A stretch of 18,942 nucleotides of DNA from Streptomyces lilacinus. Lineage in GTDB: Bacteria; Actinomycetota; Actinomycetes; Streptomycetales; Streptomycetaceae. The stretch covers positions 13,953 to 32,894 of the forward strand of contig KL569379.1 in assembly GCA_000715685.1 (NCBI GenBank), written 5' to 3'. A program made the position numbers and the translations under genes. Shown piece by piece: positions 13,242 to 18,942 of the stretch. Position 1 is the first letter of the stretch; every line of letters starts with the position of its first letter. Below the pieces are notes generated by a model, which saw only the letters and a program-made list of their open reading frames with translations, did no database searches and was not told the DNA's origin.

Positions 13242-14515
13242 GCGGGTACTCCCAGTCGGCGGCTGAAGTGGTGGAGCTCCGGCAGCGTACGTCGACGGTC
13301 CCGCGCGGCCATGTCGGCGACCAGCTCGCGGACGGCGGGACGGCGTACGTCCTGGGCGGCGCAGGTCTCGGCGATCCGCAGGGCCTGGTAGCCGTCGGCC
13401 AGGCGGCCCTGCTGGGCGTAGGCGCGGGCGGCCTCGATCCAGAGTGCGGCACGGCGCTCGGGGACCGGGATGTGGCGGTGCATGAGCGGGCGGGCCGCGT
13501 CGAGGGCGATGCCCGCGTCTCCGAAGGAGACCGCCGCACTGATCCGGTGAAGGGTGACGTTCGTCGGGCTGAAGTTGGCCCAAGCGTCCGGCCGGTCGAG
13601 GGCGACGTACCGGGCCACCTCCTCCGCTTCGGTGAGGAACTCCCCGGTGGCGGCACGGTCGTCCGCGCGGCTCGCGGCCGTGGCTCCGCGCAGCAGGAGC
13701 AGACCCAGGACGGCGAGGTGGTGCGGAGAGCGACGGTCGTACGAACCGGTGAGCTGGGAAGCGGTGTGCCGGATCAGCGTGACGGCTTGTCCGGGGTGCT
13801 TCTCTCGGACGAGGACGTGCGCGTGGAGCCGGACACTGGCGGCGAGGACGAGGGGCTCGCCGAAGCGTTCGGCCTCCGCCATGGCGCGACAGACGGCCAG
13901 CCAGGCCGTTCCGGCGTCCCCCTGCTTGAGGAAGAGGCTGGCCGAGGTCTGGTAGGCCGTGGCGAGGAAGCGGGACACCTCCTCAGGCCGCGACGAGCTG
14001 CCGAGTGCATAGCGTAGATCCGTGATCAGGCCGGGAAGCGTGCGCTCCAGTTCCGCGTAGTCGCACGTGGTCAGCAGCCTGCGGATGGAGGTGGCTCGTA
14101 GGCGGAGCCGATCCGTGGAGGCCGGCTCCGTCGTCGGGGCTGCGAGCACGCCGGGCAGGAGGGCCTGGACCAGCGCCGGGTGCGCGGCGGGCACGGGGGC
14201 GGCCAGCGCAGTGACGCCCGCGGCGAGGAAGGTACGGCGGCGCATGTCGTCTGTCTCCGGATCGTGGGGCTCTGCTTCCGGGCCGGCGTCAGCGAGCCCG
14301 AGTCGGGCCGGCGGGATCCGAAGCACCCCGGCAACCTCGCGGAGGACCCGGATGTCGTCGGTTCCGCGGCCGCCCTCCAGGCGGCTGATCTTCGACTGGT
14401 GGTAACCGAGTTCGGCGGCCACGTCCGCTTGTGAGCGGCTCTGTAAGACCCTTGCCCGGCGGATCAGCGCACCGATGCGGTGCGCCTCGCCCTGTGTTTC
14501 GGCCATCTGCGCCAC
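13238..14515 (-). CDS. XRE-family regulator with TPR-like domain, TTA codon
   Basis: A 425-residue protein with an N-terminal helix-turn-helix (about 12-70: IGALIRRARVLQSRSQADVA, GYHQSKISRLEGG), a linker with RRRTFLAAGVTALAAP, and a long helical TPR-like region to the end. This is a common actinomycete regulator design in which the repeats sense a peptide or small molecule. Leu24 is encoded by TTA (14446-14444), the codon read by the bldA tRNA, so translation should be tied to development. The GTG at 14515 is used; ATG 14506 is an alternative. It is divergent from the HATPase-led operon, with tandem inverted repeats between, and is overlapped by the flavoprotein gene. Confidence 0.85.
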   Translation of the reverse strand: MAQMAETQGEAHRIGALIRRARVLQSRSQADVAAELGYHQSKISRLEGGRGTDDIRVLREVAGVLRIPPARLGLADAGPEAEPHDPETDDMRRRTFLAAGVTALAAPVPAAHPALVQALLPGVLAAPTTEPASTDRLRLRATSIRRLLTTCDYAELERTLPGLITDLRYALGSSSRPEEVSRFLATAYQTSASLFLKQGDAGTAWLAVCRAMAEAERFGEPLVLAASVRLHAHVLVREKHPGQAVTLIRHTASQLTGSYDRRSPHHLAVLGLLLLRGATAASRADDRAATGEFLTEAEEVARYVALDRPDAWANFSPTNVTLHRISAAVSFGDAGIALDAARPLMHRHIPVPERRAALWIEAARAYAQQGRLADGYQALRIAETCAAQDVRRPAVRELVADMAARDRRRTLPELHHFSRRLGVPA

Positions 14516-14580
14516 GGCCCCTTCTGCCGAGACCGATCCTGCCTGCTCAACCGAGCCTATCGGTAGGGAAATTGCCCGCC

Positions 14581-14615
14581 ATGCAGAACCTGCATGAGCG
14601 ATGCACGACCTGCGT
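14581..14615. promoter_or_regulatory. Two inverted-repeat boxes 20 bp apart, probable operators
   Basis: ATGCAG-AAC-CTGCAT (14581-14595) is a perfect inverted repeat. A second, degenerate box ATGCACGACCTGCGT begins exactly 20 bp later (14601-14615) with 12 of 15 bases identical. Both lie between the divergent XRE-TPR regulator and the HATPase gene, on one helical face, which suggests cooperative binding, most likely of that regulator. Confidence 0.55.
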
Positions 14616-14682
14616 GCTGCGTCGCGGGCGGCGCCCTCGGCCCGCTTGCCTGGTGGGACCGCACCCCTCCAGGAGGCCGCCC

Positions 14683-15129
14683 ATGGAAGTGCACGAGGTC
14701 ACCCTGCCGGTGACGCGTACGCCGGAAGGCGCCGCCCGCGCCCGACGCACCGTGATGGACGAGGTCAGTGGCTGTCACCGAGGCGCGGTCAACGGCGAAC
14801 TGCACAGAGCGGAGACCGTGGCGGGCGAGCTCCTGGCCAACGCCGTCCTGCACGGAAGCGCCGGGACCGCATCGATCACTGCTCGCCTGCGGGGTGACCG
14901 GCTGCGTTTCGAAGTCCGCGACCAGAGTCCGGCCGTCCCCCGGGAGTGCGCCGTCCACCCGGACTCCGAGCACGGACGAGGTCTGATCCTCATCGCTGCT
15001 CTCGCCGACGAGCACGGCGTCGAACAGGACCGCTCGGGCAAGTCCTGCTGGGCCGAACTCGACCTCACCGCCCACTCGGCCCGCCCCGCAACCTCCGTCT
15101 TCCCCCAACGTCCCAACCGAAGGAGTTGA
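14683..15129 (+). CDS. HATPase-domain protein, anti-sigma-factor/SpoIIAB-like
   Basis: A 148-residue protein with a GHKL ATP-binding domain: N-box ETVAGELLANAVLHG (E49, N53, H57), G1-type DQSP (D80) and G2-type HGRG (97-100). Streptomyces has many such stand-alone ATPases related to RsbW/SpoIIAB, which bind sigma factors or anti-anti-sigma partners. The ATG at 14683 sits behind a perfect AGGAGG (14671-14676); the frame is open further upstream but without such a site. Only two bases separate its stop from the MurA-like gene start, so it is the first gene of the rightward operon. A regulatory rather than biosynthetic role is likely. Confidence 0.85.
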   Translation: MEVHEVTLPVTRTPEGAARARRTVMDEVSGCHRGAVNGELHRAETVAGELLANAVLHGSAGTASITARLRGDRLRFEVRDQSPAVPRECAVHPDSEHGRGLILIAALADEHGVEQDRSGKSCWAELDLTAHSARPATSVFPQRPNRRS

Positions 15130-15131
15130 TC

Positions 15132-16457
15132 GTGGCACTGACCCGAGCTTCGGCCTCGAACCCCGAAGTGATCGCCGTACGCCCCGGCAGCCCGCTCGCC
15201 GGCTCCGTCACCGTCGACGGCTCCAAGAACGCCGCCCTTCCCATGCTGGCGACTGCGGCGGCCGTACGTCGGAACGTTCAGCTGGAGAACGTTCCGGCCA
15301 GCGCCGACGTGCAGGCGATGGTGGCCCTCCTCCAGGGGACCGGCTGGCACGTGGCCCGAGCGGTCGGACGGCCTGACACCCTGCTGGTCATGGCGCCCGC
15401 ACACGCGCCCGCCGTTCCCGACCTGAGCCGCGCTTCGGCCATTCGGGCCTCGTACTACCTGGTGCCCGCCCTCCTCGCGTTACGGGGCACTGCCCGGCTG
15501 CCGTGGCCCGGCGGCTGCCGGATCGGTCAGCGCGGGATGGAGCTGCACTTCAAGGTGTACGAGGCCTTCGGCGACCACGTCGCCATCCAGGACGCCGGGT
15601 ACTCCGTCGAGGCCAACGGGCAGGGCAGCGGCGGCACGGTCTCGCACGCGCTGCCCTTCCGGTCGCGCGGCGCGACGATCGCCGCAGTGCTGCGGGCGGT
15701 CGTCGCCGACCGGGCGTTGCGCCTGGGGCGCCCGAACCTCTCGCCGGAAGTCCTGACCGTGCTCGATGCACTCCGCTCGGCAGGATGGCAGGCCAAGGTG
15801 AGCGACCGGTTCCTCGCCCTCGATCCGGCACCCACACTCGCCGACGAGATTCCGGCCTGGCGCGTGCCGGGCGACAAAGTCGAGGCGGGAACCCTCGCCT
15901 GTGCCGTCGCCGCCACCGGCGGCAAAGCACGGCTCGAAGGCATCCACGGCCGGGACCTCGTGCCGTTCCAGGCGGCACTTCAGCGGCTGGGCATCGCCAC
16001 ATCGGTGCGGGGTGAGGCGCTCCTAGTCGACGGCAGCAGCAACGCCTGCCCGACCGGCCGGCCGCTGCGGGCCATCGCCACCCTCTCTCCCGGCGGCCTG
16101 GACGCGGACTTCGAGCCGCCGCTGATGGCCCTGGCCCTCGGCCGGGCCGGCACCCACCTGTTCGCCGACTCGATCAACCCCGGCCGCCACGGCAACCTCC
16201 TGCCCCAGTTGGCGAGGCTCGGAGCCGACATCGAGAAGATCTCACCCACCGAGTGCCGCCTTACCGGTCCCCAGCGCCTCACCGGAGCCGGTGTCGAAGC
16301 CACGGACATCCGCACCGGCTCCGCCCTCATGGTGGCCGCCCTGACCGCCCGCGGGATCACTACCCTCGGCGGGGTCGCCCAGCTGCGCCGGGGCCACGCC
16401 GACCTGCCCGGCAAGCTGCTCCAGCTCGGCGCCGACATCTGCGAGGTCACCCCGTGA
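15132..16457 (+). CDS. MurA-like enolpyruvyl transferase, probably not cell-wall MurA
   Basis: A 441-residue EPT-family protein that would transfer enolpyruvate from PEP to a hydroxyl. Conserved catalytic positions are K32-N33 (GSKNAALP), R105 (IRASYY), C129 in PGGCRIGQR with R134, an Asp within DADFEP, and the Arg of DIRTGSALMVAAL. The segment equivalent to E. coli MurA SVGATEN, which contacts UDP-GlcNAc, reads RSRGATIA, and RPVDLH has become RGMELH, so the acceptor is probably different. NikO and PolA of nikkomycin/polyoxin pathways are known MurA homologues that use UMP. Leu117 is a TTA codon (15480-15482). The GTG start at 15132 has AAGGAG ahead. Its stop overlaps the next gene. A resistance-type second MurA is an alternative. 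Confidence 0.85.
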   Translation: MALTRASASNPEVIAVRPGSPLAGSVTVDGSKNAALPMLATAAAVRRNVQLENVPASADVQAMVALLQGTGWHVARAVGRPDTLLVMAPAHAPAVPDLSRASAIRASYYLVPALLALRGTARLPWPGGCRIGQRGMELHFKVYEAFGDHVAIQDAGYSVEANGQGSGGTVSHALPFRSRGATIAAVLRAVVADRALRLGRPNLSPEVLTVLDALRSAGWQAKVSDRFLALDPAPTLADEIPAWRVPGDKVEAGTLACAVAATGGKARLEGIHGRDLVPFQAALQRLGIATSVRGEALLVDGSSNACPTGRPLRAIATLSPGGLDADFEPPLMALALGRAGTHLFADSINPGRHGNLLPQLARLGADIEKISPTECRLTGPQRLTGAGVEATDIRTGSALMVAALTARGITTLGGVAQLRRGHADLPGKLLQLGADICEVTP

Positions 16458-17683
16458 CCGCGGGCCGTTCGGTCCGGCAGATCCTCGCGACCACGGACGT
16501 GCACTCCGCCCTCGGCACCGGCGCCTCGTTCCTCAGCCACCTCCACGGGGCACGGTCTGACAGCCTGCTCGTGGACTGCGGCGACTTCTTCGAGGGCACC
16601 GGCTACTACCGGCTCGGCAAGGGCGCTCTCGAACGGGATGTCCTGCTCGGCCTGTACGACGTCATCGTCCCCGGAAACCACGGCTGGGCGCACTACTTCG
16701 AGCCCACCCTCCACCAGCGGACCGTCTGCGCGAACGCAGTCGACGACTCGACCGGCACCTCGCTCTTCCGGCGCCTGCAGATCGTGGAAGTCGCGGGCCG
16801 GCCTACAGCCGTCACCGGGGTGATCGGGCTCCAGGCATTCGGCTCGATCCCTGTCGGCCAACGGCCGGGGCAACGGGCCGTCGAGCCCGTGAAGGCCCTG
16901 CGCGAGCTGATGCTGGCGCACCACCACGAGGTCGACTCCTGGGTGCTCCTCAGCCACTCCGGCTTCGAGGAGGACCTCGGCCTCGCCGATGCCTGCCCCT
17001 TCCTGGACGTGATCTTCGCGGGCCACTGCCACAGCGATTACACGGGCCCCACACGCATCGGCAGCACCCTCGTACTGAAGGGCCGCGAGCTCGGCGTCGG
17101 CTACGCCGTCGCCACGTGCACCCCTGACCGCTGGGTCGGCCGGACCGCCCTCTTCTCCGACACCGCGGGCACCACCCCGTCCGGCCTGCCACCCGAGCTG
17201 GCCTCCGTACGGGACCGGATCGCGGCGTTCGACGCACAGCTGGCCGAGCCGTTGGGCCAGATCGCTGAACCGTACCGGAACGAACAGCTCGATCGCCGGG
17301 CCCTGGTCCAAGACCTGGCCGACCGGCTCCGGAGCGGCCTGGGCAGGGACGCCGTCGTCCTGAACGAGACCGCCCTTCGCACCACGATCCTGGGCGAAAT
17401 CCTGACCACCGGCGATCTGCTGACCGTCGAGCCGTTCGCGAACTCGCTGGTCGAGGCCAGCATCGCTCCGGCCCACCGCCACGACACCGAGGCCCTCCTC
17501 GCCCACCTCGCCGAGCGGGTCGGGCCGCTCGTCACCTCCCCCAACCCGCTTCCGGGCGGGCTGACAAGCGTGCTGACCACCGACTACCTGGCCGAGAGCT
17601 GCCTGGGCGGCCGGGCCCGTCCCACCGGCCTGAGCCTGGGCTCGGCGATCCGGAGCACCCTCACGAACGGAGACGACCAGTGA
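16454..17683 (+). CDS. 5'-nucleotidase/UshA-like metallophosphoesterase
   Basis: A 409-residue two-domain protein. The N-terminal calcineurin-like metallophosphatase has all metal-binding motifs: D15-x-H17 (TTDVHSA), GD in DCGDFFEG (D44), GNH (74-76), H168 (SHSG) and GHCH (190-193). The C-terminal part (about 270-380) resembles the 5'-nucleotidase substrate domain (LNETALRTTILGEILTTGDLLTVEPF). UshA-type enzymes usually carry a signal peptide; none is visible here, so it should act in the cytoplasm, consistent with a biosynthetic role of dephosphorylating a nucleotide intermediate. The GTG at 16454 overlaps the MurA-like stop (GTGA) and its own stop overlaps the next gene the same way. Confidence 0.87.
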   Translation: MTAGRSVRQILATTDVHSALGTGASFLSHLHGARSDSLLVDCGDFFEGTGYYRLGKGALERDVLLGLYDVIVPGNHGWAHYFEPTLHQRTVCANAVDDSTGTSLFRRLQIVEVAGRPTAVTGVIGLQAFGSIPVGQRPGQRAVEPVKALRELMLAHHHEVDSWVLLSHSGFEEDLGLADACPFLDVIFAGHCHSDYTGPTRIGSTLVLKGRELGVGYAVATCTPDRWVGRTALFSDTAGTTPSGLPPELASVRDRIAAFDAQLAEPLGQIAEPYRNEQLDRRALVQDLADRLRSGLGRDAVVLNETALRTTILGEILTTGDLLTVEPFANSLVEASIAPAHRHDTEALLAHLAERVGPLVTSPNPLPGGLTSVLTTDYLAESCLGGRARPTGLSLGSAIRSTLTNGDDQ

Positions 17684-18216
17684 TCCTGACCGGTCCGGAG
17701 ATCATCTCCGCCTCGCGCGACGGGCGGCTGCGCATTACCCCCTTCTCCTCCTCCCAGGTCAACCCGAACAGCTACAACGTCCGCCTCGGGCACACCCTGC
17801 TGACCTATACGGACGACGTCCTCGACTCCCACCGCCCCAACCCCACCCACCGCGTCCAGGTCGGCGAGGACGGCCACACCCTGCAGCCGGGCGAGCTGTA
17901 CCTCGGGCACACCATGGAGGAAGTGGGCTCGGACCGCTTCGTCCCGCTGCTCTTCGGCCGCTCCTCCGTCGGCCGGCTCGGACTCTTCGTCGAGATCACC
18001 GCGCCCATCGGCGACATCGGCTTCCACGGTCAGTGGACCCTGATGCTCACCCCGACCCGCCCCGTCCGCGTCTACGCCGGGATGAAGATCGGGCAGATCA
18101 TGTTCTTCGTCTCCGAGGGCGCCATCGACCTGTACTCGGGCAAGTACCAGGCGTCCGCCGGGCCGCAGCCCTCCGCCTACTGGCGCGACCTCGACCCCTC
18201 GGCGGTGACGTCGTGA
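17680..18216 (+). CDS. dCTP deaminase/dUTPase-fold protein A, catalytic Glu replaced
   Basis: A 178-residue protein of the dCTP deaminase family, which hydrolyses dCTP to dUTP as a trimer with active sites at subunit interfaces. The N-terminal ILTGPEI, NPNSYNVRLG, LQPGELYLGHT and the phosphate-binding loop GRSSVGRLG (93-101, with R94, S95, S96 and R99) are intact. Gap-free alignment to E. coli Dcd from R115 puts M122 at the catalytic Glu138 position and E105 at the His121 position, so the subunit alone should not deaminate. GTG 17680 overlaps the phosphoesterase stop, and the TGA overlaps the next gene. The following gene encodes a paralogue of identical length with the opposite losses. Confidence 0.85.
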   Translation: MILTGPEIISASRDGRLRITPFSSSQVNPNSYNVRLGHTLLTYTDDVLDSHRPNPTHRVQVGEDGHTLQPGELYLGHTMEEVGSDRFVPLLFGRSSVGRLGLFVEITAPIGDIGFHGQWTLMLTPTRPVRVYAGMKIGQIMFFVSEGAIDLYSGKYQASAGPQPSAYWRDLDPSAVTS

Positions 18217-18749
18217 TCCTGACCGGACCGGCCATCGCCGCCGCCCGCGACGCGGGCCACATCACGATCGACCCGTACGAACCCGACCACCTCTCCCCCA
18301 ACGCCTACGACTGGCGCCTCGGCAGCACCCTCCGCGTCTGCCAGGGCGACCTGGACGCCGCCGCCCCCACCGCCTTCCGCGAACTCACCCTCCCCGACGA
18401 CGGCTACGTCCTCGAACCCGGCCACCTCTACCTCGGTCACACCCTGGAGCGGACCGGATCCGAGACCTACGCCCAGCTCCTCAACGGCGACCGGACCACC
18501 GGCTGCCTCGGCATCTGGGTCCACGTCTCCGCGCCCCTCGGCCACCAGGGCCACGCCATCCGCTGGACCCTGGAGATCAGGGCCACCCGCCCCGTGCGCG
18601 TCCGGCCCGGCATGACCTTCGGCAAGCTCGTCTTCCTCCGCACCCACGGCACGCCGGCCAGCTACCAGCAACACGGCCTCAAGTACCGCACCAGCGAAGG
18701 CATCGAAACTTCCCGCCTCTACGAGGAGAACCCCGGAGGACGCCGGTGA
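18213..18749 (+). CDS. dCTP deaminase/dUTPase-fold protein B, phosphate loop replaced
   Basis: A 178-residue paralogue of the preceding protein (both begin MILTGP and share SPNAY, RLGSTL and YLGHTLE landmarks). Here the catalytic Glu is kept (E121 in WTLEI, aligned with E. coli Dcd Glu138) and H104 occupies the His121 position. The phosphate-binding GRSSxGRLG loop reads GDRTTGCLG (92-100), losing the Arg-Ser-Ser and replacing the Arg115 equivalent with C98. The C-terminal KYRTSEGIETSRLYEE is longer and more charged than in protein A. The GTG start at 18213 overlaps the protein A stop, so near-equal synthesis is expected. A joint complex of A and B is the obvious inference. Confidence 0.82.
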   Translation: MILTGPAIAAARDAGHITIDPYEPDHLSPNAYDWRLGSTLRVCQGDLDAAAPTAFRELTLPDDGYVLEPGHLYLGHTLERTGSETYAQLLNGDRTTGCLGIWVHVSAPLGHQGHAIRWTLEIRATRPVRVRPGMTFGKLVFLRTHGTPASYQQHGLKYRTSEGIETSRLYEENPGGRR

Positions 18750-18942
18750 ACCGCCTCGTCGCCACCGCCCTCGACCTGCCCTACCCGAGTCCCGGCGGGA
18801 GCGTCGAGCTCTTCCTCGACCTCTACACCGGCGAGCGGCCCGCCGTCCCCGCCCGCGCCTTCATGCTCGCCCCCGACGGCCCCCGCCCCCGGACGCCCGC
18901 CGGCCTCGACCTCCTCCACGCCACCGGGAAGTGCATCGGCGG
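18746..18942 (+). CDS. Possible GT4-like glycosyltransferase, N-terminal fragment
   Basis: The GTG at 18746 overlaps the stop of the preceding gene (GTGA) and the frame is open to the window edge, giving 65 residues. The N-terminal LDLPYPSPGGSVELFLDLY resembles the donor-side opening of GT4-type glycosyltransferases, in which a Pro-x-x-GG-x-E motif follows the first strand. The fragment is too short to confirm the fold or suggest a sugar. As the sixth gene in the overlapping operon it would fit sugar attachment to a nucleoside product. Another nucleotide-binding enzyme is possible. Confidence 0.5.
   Translation, partial: MNRLVATALDLPYPSPGGSVELFLDLYTGERPAVPARAFMLAPDGPRPRTPAGLDLLHATGKCIG

Noticed and set aside
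12631..13656. 341-codon minus-strand frame overlapping the flavoprotein
   Set aside because: Arg/Pro/Ser-rich out-of-frame translation. The flavoprotein frame has motifs and a GTGA overlap with its upstream gene.
13268..14017. Plus-strand open frame opposite the XRE-TPR gene
   Set aside because: Gly/Asp/Glu-rich antisense translation without motifs or start signals.

Overview
The base composition (very GC-rich, strong third-position GC bias), the GTG/ATG starts with GTGA overlaps, two rare TTA codons and the gene families all point to a Streptomyces or close relative. This is inferred from the sequence alone; no tRNA, rRNA or CRISPR was found.

Left part (1-5254), ordinary chromosome. It holds the 3' end of an imine-reductase-like oxidoreductase and a convergent HxlR-type regulator. 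A SAV_915-like small protein and a diaminopimelate-decarboxylase paralogue follow, probably as an operon preceded by four in-phase GTCAAnG heptamers. Next come a DUF1453-like membrane protein divergent from a TetR repressor, with a perfect operator between them, and a CorA-type Mg/Co transporter.

Middle part (about 5300-12150), an integrative mobilizable element. The genes reading left are tyrosine integrase, excisionase and a small XRE repressor. The genes reading right are a lambda-O-like replication protein with iteron-like repeats inside the gene, a DnaC-like helicase loader, a DUF2637 membrane protein and a MobC-like relaxosome protein. No relaxase or TraB follows. A small membrane protein and a membrane-anchored Mrr-like nuclease lie beyond the integrase as probable cargo. 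Six of these genes appear to start with TTG, CTG or even ATC. The left att site is only guessed, from an 11-bp-period repeat at 5321-5341, and the right end was not found.

Right part (12205-18942), a two-armed locus. Reading left are a TTA-containing XRE-TPR regulator, a PPC-decarboxylase-like flavoprotein and a NUDIX hydrolase. Reading right is a tightly overlapped operon: HATPase, MurA-like enolpyruvyl transferase (with a TTA codon), 5'-nucleotidase-like phosphoesterase, two tandem 178-aa dCTP-deaminase-like paralogues and a glycosyltransferase-like gene cut by the window edge. Tandem inverted repeats lie between the arms. The enolpyruvyl transferase resembles MurA but has altered UDP-GlcNAc-contact positions, which recalls NikO/PolA of nikkomycin/polyoxin biosynthesis. 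The two deaminase paralogues have lost complementary halves of the catalytic apparatus. I infer a possible uncharacterised nucleoside or nucleotide-derived natural-product pathway, with a heteromeric deaminase/dUTPase-fold enzyme as its most unusual part.
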